A stretch of DNA of 36,477 nt, from positions 1 to 36,477 of the forward strand of contig CACYUQ010000001.1 in assembly GCA_902777615.1 (NCBI GenBank), given 5' to 3'. Shown here one piece after another: positions 15,512 to 22,193 of this stretch. The DNA comes from an uncultured Selenomonadaceae bacterium (GTDB taxonomy: Bacteria > Bacillota > Negativicutes > Selenomonadales > Selenomonadaceae). Made by a program: the position numbers and the translations under genes. Under the pieces are notes generated by a model. It did not search any database, was not told where the DNA came from, and saw nothing but the letters and a program-made list of their open reading frames with translations. Each line of letters begins with the position of its first letter. Position 1 is the first letter of the stretch.

Positions 15512-17287
15512 ATGAAACGGATTTTTCGATGTATGGCTCCGGCGTCGATGATCGGCGCTTGGCTTTTGGGGCTTCCGGGTATTGCTCTGGCGGCGGATAG
15601 CGCACCCGCGCGGTACGCGGCTGCCGATACGATTTGGGTTCTTTTGGGCGCGGCGCTGGTATTTTTCATGCAGCCGGGCTTCGCGATGGTGGAAACGGGA
15701 CTGACCCGCGCGAAGAACGCAGGCAATATCGTCATGAAGAACGTGATGGACCTTTGCATTGGCACGATCGCGTTCTGGGTGGTCGGCTTCGGGCTGATGT
15801 TCGGCACGGACGTCGGCGGCTTTATCGGAATACCGGACTTTTTCATTTCGGGATGGGATGTCGGCGCGGACGCCGGCTATCCGAAAATGGCATTTATCAT
15901 TTTCCAGACGGTCTTCTGCGCGACGTCGGCGACGATCGTCTCCGGTGCGATGGCGGAGCGCACGAAGTTCTCGACGTACTGTGTCTACAGTCTCGCCATC
16001 AGCCTTTTGATTTACCCGGTCAGCGGCCATTGGATCTGGGGCGGCGGCTGGCTCGCGGAAATGGGTTTCCATGATTTCGCAGGCTCCACGGCGGTGCACA
16101 TGGTCGGCGGTGTCTGCGCGCTGATCGGTGCGAAAATCCTCGGTGCACGCATCGGTAAGTATGACGAGGACGGCACGGTGAACGCGATTCCTGGCCACAG
16201 CCTGACGCTGGCGGCGCTCGGCGTGTTCATCCTCTGGTTCGCGTGGTTTGGCTTCAACGGCTGTTCGACGGTCTCGATGACCGGCGACGAGACGCTGGAG
16301 ACGGCGAGCCTGATTTTCGTCACGACGAATATGGCGACGGCGGCGGCGACTACGACGGCCATGATTTTGACATGGATCCGCTATGGCAAGCCTGACGTTT
16401 CGATGACGTTGAACGGCTCTCTGGCCGGACTCGTGGCAATCACGGCGGGCTGCGACCTCGTCAGCGTCGGTGGTTCGTTCGCCATCGGCGTGATTGCAGG
16501 CGTCACGGTCGTCTTTGCCGTGGAGTTCATCGACCAGAAGCTCAAGATCGACGACCCGGTGGGCGCGGCGGCGGTGCATGGCGTCTGCGGCGCGCTGGGC
16601 ACGATTCTTACGGGACTCTTCGCAGTCAAAGACGGTCTGCTCTACACGGGCAAGACGGATTTTTTCTTCACGCAGGTGCTTGGCGTCGTCAGTGTCGCGG
16701 CGTTCGTCGCCGTGATGATTACTATCGTATTCACCGTCTTGAAATCGACGATGGGGATTCGCGTGACGGCGAAGGAAGAAATCGTCGGCCTCGACTATGA
16801 GGAGCATGGTCTCGCGTCCGCTTACGCCGACTTCATGCCGACGCCGGAAACGCCGGGCACCACCGCAGCTCCCGCGCCGGTCGGGCAAGCGACGCCGCCT
16901 GTGGTCCCGACGATTCGACCGACGGACGGCCATGCGCTGACCCGCGTTTCCATCATCACGTCGCGAGAGCGGTTCGAGCCGCTGAAGGCCGCGCTGGAGC
17001 CTCTCGGCATCACGGGCATGACAGTCACGCAGGTGCTTGGCTACGGACTCCAGAAGGGTCATACGATGTACCGAGGCGCTCATGTCGCGTCTAGACTCCT
17101 GCCGAAAGTCAAAGTTGATCTCGTGGTGTCGGCGATCCCGCCGCAGGAGATTATCGAGGCCGCAAAACGCGCGCTCTATACGGGACACTACGGCGACGGC
17201 AAGATTTTCGTCTCCGCGGTGGATAACGTGATCAAGATCCGCACGGGTGAAGAAGGATTCGACGCGTTGCAGGATAAAGAAATATAA
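15512..17287 (+). CDS. Ammonium transporter fused to a C-terminal PII signalling domain
   Basis: 591 residues. A signal peptide (cleavage after IALA, about residue 27) precedes an 11-helix Amt/Mep/Rh channel to about residue 425. Channel residues D188 and H196 (HDFAGSTAVHMVGG) and H356 (AAAVHGVCG) correspond to E. coli AmtB D160, H168 and H318. A Pro/Thr/Ala-rich linker (about 430-474) leads to a complete PII domain (about 476-585) with LQKGH, PKVK, GDGKIFV and IRTGE, so nucleotide binding is likely kept. In normal cells a separate GlnK trimer plugs AmtB under nitrogen excess; here sensor and channel are one chain. The T-loop is one residue shorter before YRGA, and the uridylylation Tyr51 is Val. 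The leader suggests control by transcription attenuation. Confidence 0.93.
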   Translation: MKRIFRCMAPASMIGAWLLGLPGIALAADSAPARYAAADTIWVLLGAALVFFMQPGFAMVETGLTRAKNAGNIVMKNVMDLCIGTIAFWVVGFGLMFGTDVGGFIGIPDFFISGWDVGADAGYPKMAFIIFQTVFCATSATIVSGAMAERTKFSTYCVYSLAISLLIYPVSGHWIWGGGWLAEMGFHDFAGSTAVHMVGGVCALIGAKILGARIGKYDEDGTVNAIPGHSLTLAALGVFILWFAWFGFNGCSTVSMTGDETLETASLIFVTTNMATAAATTTAMILTWIRYGKPDVSMTLNGSLAGLVAITAGCDLVSVGGSFAIGVIAGVTVVFAVEFIDQKLKIDDPVGAAAVHGVCGALGTILTGLFAVKDGLLYTGKTDFFFTQVLGVVSVAAFVAVMITIVFTVLKSTMGIRVTAKEEIVGLDYEEHGLASAYADFMPTPETPGTTAAPAPVGQATPPVVPTIRPTDGHALTRVSIITSRERFEPLKAALEPLGITGMTVTQVLGYGLQKGHTMYRGAHVASRLLPKVKVDLVVSAIPPQEIIEAAKRALYTGHYGDGKIFVSAVDNVIKIRTGEEGFDALQDKEI

Positions 17288-17313
17288 CAAGGCTGAGATG
17301 CTGGCTAGAGTGA

Positions 17314-17334
17314 TTTTTCTCCTTCGGAGAAAAA
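17314..17334 (+). terminator. Small hairpin after amt-PII
   Basis: TTTTTCTCC (17314-17322) pairs with GGAGAAAAA (17326-17334) around a 3-nt loop. No T tract follows, so it may be a 3' stability element rather than a terminator. Confidence 0.4.
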
Positions 17335-17390
17335 TTAGATTTATGGCATTTTAATCGGCTTGTCTCGCTGCTTTCACGGCGGCGGCAAGA

Positions 17391-17428
17391 AACGCCGGAC
17401 GGTGCTGCCATCCCGTTCGGCGTTTTTT
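17391..17428 (+). terminator. Intrinsic terminator after amt-PII
   Basis: A 12-bp stem (17391-17402 with 17413-17424, one G-U pair) ends in six or more T. It separates amt-PII from the secreted-protein gene. Confidence 0.85.
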
Positions 17429-17532
17429 ATATGGAAGCAAAAATTACAGGACGCTTCGCGGAAGGAATTTTGCGCTGTACGGCGAATTACTTCATAGTTT
17501 TTATATCTCGGCGTTTTACGGGAGGGATTAGC

Positions 17533-18360
17533 ATGAATTGCACAAAACGCTTCGGAATGGCTTTGGCGCTGGCCGCGTCCGTTTTCGGCGGCGCGGTGGA
17601 GGCGGCGACGTTGCTGCCGGAGGAGCAGATCGACCTCATTTTGAATATGCCGGTCACGTATGGCGATGACCTCGAAATGCGGATGCGCGAGAACGGCGAT
17701 TTCGCGGTCACGGACCTCGACGGGAACGGACGGATAGAGCTCCTGTTTTTGCAGGAAACGAAACACGGCGTGCCGGAAGAAGCGGAGCAGGGCAATGAAA
17801 ATGTGCGCTCGGCTTGGCAGCACATCGCGTCCATTCCCGTCTCGCGGAAGCTCTACGCTTACGAAATCAGCGAAAACGGCAAACGGCTCGACCCCGTCGG
17901 AATCGTATTTACCGACGACGAGATCGACCCGAATCTCAAATATCTGAACCTTGCGTACCGTGACACGAAACGAAATATCACCTATTACAGCGTTTCAACG
18001 CTGACACGCGTCGGTGATGCCGGGTACCGCGTTTCCATCCAAAACGTTTCCCTGCAAAACGGAGCGCTTCAAATCCAGACGATTGCTTCCGAATTTGGAA
18101 ACTACGGCATCTATGCGGAACAAGGAACGCCGGAAGCCGTCTTCGACCACGCCGTGGACCGCTACGGGAACGCGCTGACGCAAGGCGCCCTCTCGTCCGT
18201 CGCAATGGATTACGCGGCGGGCTGCGAGGAGCGATTCGATGCTCGAATTCTCTGGCATCCGGTGCAGGCGCTGCGCGAATCGAAAATCCAGCCGAACGGA
18301 ATGAAGTCGCTGATGCTCAACTCATGGGAAGGCTTTTCGCTGACGCCGCAGAAATCTTAA
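17533..18360 (+). CDS. Secreted protein of unknown function with EF-hand-like loop
   Basis: 275 residues from the ATG at 17533, which has GGAGGG 12 nt upstream. The longer frame from 17431 runs through the terminator region and is unlikely. A signal peptide (MNCTKRFGMALALAASVFGGAVEA) precedes the mature protein. Residues near 55-65 read FAVTDLDGNGRIELLFL, a calcium-binding-type DxDGNGxxE loop as seen in VCBS/dockerin-like repeats. It occurs once. I do not recognise a family for the remainder, which is beta-rich. It appears to be a single-gene unit between amt-PII and rubrerythrin. Confidence 0.75.
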   Translation: MNCTKRFGMALALAASVFGGAVEAATLLPEEQIDLILNMPVTYGDDLEMRMRENGDFAVTDLDGNGRIELLFLQETKHGVPEEAEQGNENVRSAWQHIASIPVSRKLYAYEISENGKRLDPVGIVFTDDEIDPNLKYLNLAYRDTKRNITYYSVSTLTRVGDAGYRVSIQNVSLQNGALQIQTIASEFGNYGIYAEQGTPEAVFDHAVDRYGNALTQGALSSVAMDYAAGCEERFDARILWHPVQALRESKIQPNGMKSLMLNSWEGFSLTPQKS

Positions 18361-18442
18361 AAATGAATATGCAAGCAGGATTTTTCGCCCTTCGCAGCGA
18401 AATATAATTCAGTTTCAATTTTTTTCAAGGGGGGATTTTATT

Positions 18443-19015
18443 ATGGACGAGAAAAAAGCACTGGAAGAAATGAAGCGCCTCAAAGGAACGGAGACGGAGA
18501 AGAACTTGGCAGCCGCTTTCGCGGGAGAATCGCAGGCACACGTCAAGTACACGTTCTTCGCCCGCGAGGCGGAGAAGGACCCGAAAATGTCGCGGCAGAT
18601 TGCTGACGTGCTGGACGAGACGGCGGCCCAGGAGCGCGCCCACGCAAAAATCTGGTTCTGGCTCCTCGGCGGCCTGAAGCAGCCGACCGCCGAGCACCTG
18701 AAAATGGCGGCGGAAGGCGAGAACGAGGAATGGACCAGCATGTACCCGGCATTCGCGAAAAAGGCGAAGGAAGAGGGCTTCGAGCAGATCGCGTTCCTGT
18801 TTGAACGGGTCGCTGAAATCGAGAAGCGCCACGAGAAACAGTATCGTCTGATGCTGGCGAACGTCGAGAATGAAAAACTGTTCAAGCGCGGCGAGAAAAA
18901 GCTCTGGATGTGCGCGAACTGCGGCTTCATCGCCGAGTCGGTGGAGGCTCCGGAGGAGTGCCCGGTCTGTGGCCACCCGCAGTCGTTCTTCGCGATCCGA
19001 CAGGAAATGGAATAA
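18443..19015 (+). CDS. Rubrerythrin
   Basis: 190 residues, the standard two-domain form. The N-terminal four-helix diiron domain has the GESQAHVKYTFFA helix, ETAAQERAHAK (E-x-x-H) and EIEKRHEKQY. The C-terminal rubredoxin-like domain binds one iron with CANCG and CPVCG. Rubrerythrin reduces hydrogen peroxide to water in anaerobes, with electrons from rubredoxin or NADH-linked reductases. The ATG follows a GGGGGG-rich ribosome binding site. The 3' end runs straight into a large shared palindrome. Confidence 0.96.
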   Translation: MDEKKALEEMKRLKGTETEKNLAAAFAGESQAHVKYTFFAREAEKDPKMSRQIADVLDETAAQERAHAKIWFWLLGGLKQPTAEHLKMAAEGENEEWTSMYPAFAKKAKEEGFEQIAFLFERVAEIEKRHEKQYRLMLANVENEKLFKRGEKKLWMCANCGFIAESVEAPEECPVCGHPQSFFAIRQEME

Positions 19016-19070
19016 GGCTTAAGCATAAAGAAATCCCCGGCGACGCCGGGGATTTCTTTATGCTTAAGCC
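19016..19070. terminator. 55-nt perfect palindrome, bidirectional terminator
   Basis: The two 27-nt halves are perfect inverted copies around the A at 19043. It begins right after the rubrerythrin stop. On the other strand it contains the last codons and stop of the membrane 4Fe-4S gene. The outer parts are AT-rich, so each strand has an A/T-rich stem flank around the GC-rich core CCCCGGCG. It should terminate transcripts from both sides. Confidence 0.8.
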
Positions 19071-19645
19071 TTCGCCTTCCACTTGCAAATCATTTGCGTC
19101 ATCGTGCCCATCGGGCAATAGACGCACCAGGAGCGGGGCTTGTAGGCCAGCATGGTCAGCACGCCGAGAATGGCCGAGGTCAGCATCATGCTGTAAAAGC
19201 CGAAGGCGAACTGCGCGACCCAAGGTTCAATCGTTCCCGCGCCGCCCGTATAGGCAAAGCTCCACGGCACGGGAATCGACCAGAACAATGTCACCGTCTC
19301 GGACAACTCCGCCGCGCCGACGTAAACGCGATACGTCATATAGAGCATATTCGCGAACATCGCCATGAAAAACGCGAGGAACCCGTAGCGGAACGCTTTG
19401 CCCTTCATCCAATCCGGTACGTCCTTCCGCCGCGAGAAGCCCTTTTGCCCGCCCAGCGCGCGGAGAAGCTGTCCCCGGTCGCAGTAGCGATTGCAAAAGC
19501 CTTTATTGCCCCAGCCCACCGCGAAAATCAGCGGCAGGAAAAAACTGATCAGCCCGAGCCACGCGAACAGGATATGGAAAAATCCCATCGCGAAGTAGAT
19601 GACCGACCAAATCCAAAGATAGTTGTACCAGCGCGATTTCTTCAT
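19064..19645 (-). CDS. Membrane 4Fe-4S-binding protein (NapH/YccM-like)
   Basis: 193 residues from the ATG at 19645, which overlaps the ferredoxin stop as ATGA. Four to five membrane helices are visible. Cysteine pairs C51/C55 (FCNRYCDRG) and C174/C177 (WCVYCPMGTM) resemble the cytoplasmic cluster-binding motifs of the NapH/NosR/RnfC-linked 4Fe-4S membrane proteins. It probably passes electrons between a quinone or ferredoxin pool and a partner enzyme. With the 2[4Fe-4S] ferredoxin it forms a two-gene redox unit. The electron acceptor is unknown, although rubrerythrin lies next door on the other strand. The last codons lie inside the shared palindrome. Confidence 0.78.
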   Translation of the reverse strand: MKKSRWYNYLWIWSVIYFAMGFFHILFAWLGLISFFLPLIFAVGWGNKGFCNRYCDRGQLLRALGGQKGFSRRKDVPDWMKGKAFRYGFLAFFMAMFANMLYMTYRVYVGAAELSETVTLFWSIPVPWSFAYTGGAGTIEPWVAQFAFGFYSMMLTSAILGVLTMLAYKPRSWCVYCPMGTMTQMICKWKAKA

Positions 19646-19848
19646 GGCCGCGCCTCCAGTCGAATAACGGACGCGGGGCACTCCTTCGCGCAGAGCCCGC
19701 ATCCGATACAAAGCCCGTCGTCCACCACGGAATAGCTGCCCTTCCAGACCGTAATCGCGCCCCGCGGGCAAACCTCCGCGCAAGCGCCGCAAGCGACGCA
19801 GTGCGACGTATCGACCACCGCATGACGTTTCGGCGTTATTGTTGCCAT
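19642..19848 (-). CDS. 2[4Fe-4S] ferredoxin-type protein
   Basis: 68 residues. Two classical cluster motifs are complete: CVACGACAEVCPRG and CIGCGLCAKECPAS. It is a small cytoplasmic electron carrier or the peripheral subunit for the membrane protein whose start it overlaps by 4 nt. An AAAGGAAC ribosome binding site precedes the ATG. Confidence 0.92.
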   Translation of the reverse strand: MATITPKRHAVVDTSHCVACGACAEVCPRGAITVWKGSYSVVDDGLCIGCGLCAKECPASVIRLEARP

Positions 19849-19929
19849 AGGGTTCCCGTTCCTTTCTGCGATGAATGAAATATTATGGTTATTTTCGACG
19901 CGGCGCGATATTTTCCCTTTTCCACGGAC

Positions 19930-19950
19930 AAAAAAAGCCCCGTTGGGGGC
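19930..19950 (-). terminator. Terminator-like hairpin in the ferredoxin leader
   Basis: On the minus strand a short GCCCC/GGGGC stem (19937-19941 with 19946-19950) is followed by seven T. It sits about 80 nt ahead of the ferredoxin ATG and could attenuate that operon. The stem is only 5 bp. Confidence 0.35.
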
Positions 19951-19956
19951 GTGATA

Positions 19957-19985
19957 TTGATTTTTCCCTGCAATGCTTCTATAAT
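19957..19985 (+). promoter_or_regulatory. Promoter of the AEC transporter gene
   Basis: TTGATT (19957-19962) and TATAAT (19980-19985) are separated by 17 nt, giving a 5' untranslated region of about 28 nt. Confidence 0.7.
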
Positions 19986-20019
19986 TTGGAGGAAATTGAC
20001 AGGAAAGAATGAATTATGT

Positions 20020-20970
20020 ATGCCTATTGATTTTTCCAATCTCGTCGTCGCATTCCAAGCCGTGGTGCCGATGTTCTGCCTGATGTTCATCGGCGTCATG
20101 GTCAAGTATTTCGACCTCTTGAACGCGGCGGAGCTGAAACGTGTGAACCGCATGGTATTCCGCGTGTTCTTCTCGATCATGATGTTCTACAATCTCTATA
20201 CGACGAACATCGCGACGACTTTCCGCCCGCGGCTGATCGCCTTTGCGCTGGTGGCGCTGGCAGTGGTCTACATCTGCGCGTTCGCCGCCGTTTGCTTCAC
20301 GGAAAAATTGCCGAAGCGGCGCGGAGCGATGATCCAGGCAATTTACCGCAGCAATTTCGTACTGATGGGCATCCCGTTGATCGGGAACCTGTTCGGCGAT
20401 GAGAATATCGCGGTCACGACCATGATGGTCGCGGTCGTGGTGCCGATTTACAACGTGCTCGGCGTGTTCACGCTGGAATTTTTCCGGGGCGGGCGCGTCA
20501 GCTATCCGCATCTGTTCCTCGACGTGCTGAAAAACCCGATGATTCTCGGCGCGCTGGTCGGCGCGGCGTTCCTGCTTTTGGGGATTCCCGTGCCAAAGCC
20601 GGTGCTTCGCCCGCTGGCGCAGATCACGGCGGCGACTACACCAATCGCGCTGATCATCCTCGGCGCTTCGTTCCGCCTCGGCTCGACGAAGGAGCACAAG
20701 GCGCAGCTTGTCACCTGCGTGCTGGCACGTCTCGTCCTGATTCCCGGCGTCGTGCTGGCGGCGGCGGCCGAGATGGGATTTCGCGGCATGGAATTCGCGA
20801 CGCTGATCAGCATTTTCGCGACGCCTTGCGCCGTGGCGGGCTTCGTTATGGCGCAGCAGATGGACAGCGATGCCGACCTTGCGGGGAACTGCGTCGTATT
20901 CACCTCGGCTCTGTCCTGTCTGACGATTTTCTGCTGGATCGTACTGTTCAAGGAGTTAGGCGTATTGTAA
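20020..20970 (+). CDS. AEC-family transporter (auxin efflux carrier-like)
   Basis: 316 residues from the ATG at 20020; the promoter at 19957-19985 rules out the longer frame from 19885. A TTG at 19996 is possible. About ten membrane helices are visible, in the two-times-five arrangement of the AEC family. The broken-helix regions PIYNVLGVFTLEFF and TTPIALIILGASFRLG match family positions, and the C-terminal SIFATPCAVAGFVMAQQM is characteristic. Members usually move carboxylates such as malate or malonate. The substrate here is unknown. It stands alone as a transcription unit. Confidence 0.88.
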   Translation: MPIDFSNLVVAFQAVVPMFCLMFIGVMVKYFDLLNAAELKRVNRMVFRVFFSIMMFYNLYTTNIATTFRPRLIAFALVALAVVYICAFAAVCFTEKLPKRRGAMIQAIYRSNFVLMGIPLIGNLFGDENIAVTTMMVAVVVPIYNVLGVFTLEFFRGGRVSYPHLFLDVLKNPMILGALVGAAFLLLGIPVPKPVLRPLAQITAATTPIALIILGASFRLGSTKEHKAQLVTCVLARLVLIPGVVLAAAAEMGFRGMEFATLISIFATPCAVAGFVMAQQMDSDADLAGNCVVFTSALSCLTIFCWIVLFKELGVL

Positions 20971-21041
20971 GGAATCGCCTGTCCACTAAATTCAGCTTTC
21001 GCCTGCGGCTCAGCTTCATTAAGTAGTCTTGCGTGCGTCGC
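20971..21041. other. Spacer between AEC gene and 6S RNA terminator
   Basis: Short spacer without a gene. No plus-strand terminator with a T tract is seen; the 6S RNA hairpin may stop transcripts from both sides. Confidence 0.4.
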
Positions 21042-21079
21042 AAAAAAGAGTGGGGATTGCGTAATCGCAATCCCCACTC
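21042..21079 (-). terminator. Intrinsic terminator of the 6S-like RNA
   Basis: A perfect 14-bp stem (21048-21061 with 21066-21079) and 4-nt loop are followed on the minus strand by six T (21042-21047). Confidence 0.85.
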
Positions 21080-21082
21080 AAA

Positions 21083-21273
21083 GATGGAGTCCAAAATGCC
21101 GTACACAATATATGCCTAAACCTGCATGTGCAGGTGGGTACCCTAAGTCTTGTTTTTGTTCCTCGCGTCGAGGCGATCCAACAGCCGCAAGCTCAATTCG
21201 GGTTCCCGTTTGTGAAGAAGTCGGTTAGACACCTATATTTGCTTACGCACATCCCAGACGGCTCCGTCTTTAT
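21083..21273 (-). ncRNA. ssrS: Probable 6S RNA
   Basis: This is an untranslated minus-strand gene with its own promoter and terminator and an expected length near 190 nt. The two ends form a closing stem: GTCTGGGATGT (21259 to 21249) pairs over 11 positions with GCATTTTGGAC (21099 to 21089). This recalls the TCTGAGATGTTCGCAAGC/GGCATCTCGGAG closing stem of E. coli 6S. Near the 3' side, ACCCACCTGC-ACAT-GCAGGTTTAGGC forms a hairpin (21120-21135), as in the terminal part of 6S RNAs. Between lie weakly paired stretches suiting the promoter-like bubble. 6S RNA binds sigma-A RNA polymerase and dampens transcription in stationary phase. I identify it by structure, not by alignment. Confidence 0.7.
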
Positions 21274-21279
21274 GTGCCC

Positions 21280-21308
21280 ATCATATCACAAAGGAAAACC
21301 GGTTACAA
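21280..21308 (-). promoter_or_regulatory. Promoter of the 6S-like RNA
   Basis: On the minus strand, TTGTAA (21303-21308) and TATGAT (21280-21285) are separated by 17 nt. The start point is expected near 21273. Confidence 0.7.
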
Positions 21309-21389
21309 GACTTGACAAGCGCGAAAACATTGGTTTTTCAAGATTTTTTTCAAGAAAAATCGCTCGTTCGGAACTTTTGAAAATAAAAG

Positions 21390-21418
21390 CAGACAAAACG
21401 CGTGGAAACGGTTATAAT
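21390..21418 (+). promoter_or_regulatory. Promoter of the 120-residue protein gene
   Basis: CAGACA (21390-21395) and a consensus TATAAT (21413-21418) are 17 nt apart, ahead of an AAAGGAG ribosome binding site. Confidence 0.55.
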
Positions 21419-21453
21419 AATATAGATATACAACGTGTGCAAAGGAGACGACT

Positions 21454-21816
21454 ATGGAACAGGAAAACAAGTTCAGCGTGGCGATCCATTACGGGGATAC
21501 GCTCGGATATGTGGAATATGACGGCGACACCAAGAAGGCTGTCGTCACCCTCGCCGACGAGGAGGGTAAAAAGAAAGCGGAAGACTACTTGGCTTCGTCC
21601 CATGAGATTGCCGTGCCCGACATGACCCTGCTTGACTTCGAGACGAAGATCATCGACCCGCTGGCGGACGTCCGGAGCTTCCAAATCGCGATGACGCGCA
21701 TCTGGGAGGCAACGGAGGTCTATGTGGATTGGAGCCGCCCGGTCGCTTTCGTGAAAAAGTACCCGACCTTGGACAGCCTACCGAAGGGCGGCGGGGAATT
21801 TAAGCTGGAGGAATGA
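21454..21816 (+). CDS. Conserved-looking small protein of unknown function
   Basis: 120 residues, soluble and acidic, with no signal peptide or membrane segment. It starts with ATG behind AAAGGAGACGACT. The N-terminal part (FSVAIHYGDTLGYVEYDGDTKKAVVTLADEE) looks like a small beta sheet. The middle, with YVDWSRPV, resembles no family I can name. Its own promoter and a strong terminator make it a single-gene unit. The codon pattern is like that of its GC-rich neighbours, so it is probably native. Confidence 0.8.
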   Translation: MEQENKFSVAIHYGDTLGYVEYDGDTKKAVVTLADEEGKKKAEDYLASSHEIAVPDMTLLDFETKIIDPLADVRSFQIAMTRIWEATEVYVDWSRPVAFVKKYPTLDSLPKGGGEFKLEE

Positions 21817-21823
21817 TAAAAAG

Positions 21824-21861
21824 AAACGTGCCGTATGCAATAAAACGTGCGGCACGTTTTT
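21824..21861 (+). terminator. Intrinsic terminator after the 120-residue protein gene
   Basis: A 10-bp stem AAACGTGCCG (21824-21833) with CGGCACGTTT (21850-21859) ends in a T run. Confidence 0.85.
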
Positions 21862-21880
21862 CTTTTATTTCATTTGTTTC

Positions 21881-21895
21881 GTGATAAAATATCAC
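21881..21895. promoter_or_regulatory. Operator-like palindrome ahead of the ligA operon
   Basis: GTGATA-AAA-TATCAC is a perfect 6-3-6 inverted repeat 34 nt upstream of the 87-residue gene. It overlaps a TAAAAT -10-like hexamer. No binding protein can be named. Confidence 0.35.
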
Positions 21896-21929
21896 TATCC
21901 GATTCTACAAGCAATTTCGGGAGGTAGTC

Positions 21930-22193
21930 ATGGACAATGAAAAGATGGCGGTGAAGCGCGCCGAGTGTCTGGCGCTTTTGACCGCTTGGGCGGAGGAGAC
22001 GGAGCTGAAACTTCGCCGCAAGGGCATCGCGTTTACGCCGAAGGAGCGGGAGGCAATGGACGCGGCGAAGGCGAAGCTGGCCCTGCGCATCCAAAAGCAG
22101 CCGGACGAATTCTGGGCGGAGGACATGACCGCGAAAGCGCGGATTGAAAAGCTCGGCGAAGGGCTGCTGCAGGGCATCGGAGGAAGCCTGTGA
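21930..22193 (+). CDS. Small protein of unknown function upstream of ligA
   Basis: 87 residues, mostly helical and charged (KRAECLALLTAWAEETELKLRRKG), with no membrane segment. The ATG has a GGGAGG ribosome binding site. Its TGA shares a base with the ATG of the ligase gene, so the two are translationally coupled and may work together. I do not recognise the family. Confidence 0.75.
   Translation: MDNEKMAVKRAECLALLTAWAEETELKLRRKGIAFTPKEREAMDAAKAKLALRIQKQPDEFWAEDMTAKARIEKLGEGLLQGIGGSL

Noticed and set aside
15398-17290. A 630-codon minus-strand frame over amt-PII
   Set aside because: It is antisense to a protein with complete Amt and PII motifs; low-complexity Arg/His/Asp content is typical of shadow frames.
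17431-17532. Longer N-terminus for the secreted protein
   Set aside because: The ATG at 17431 lies at the end of the amt terminator and lacks a ribosome binding site; the ATG at 17533 has GGAGGG and a signal peptide.
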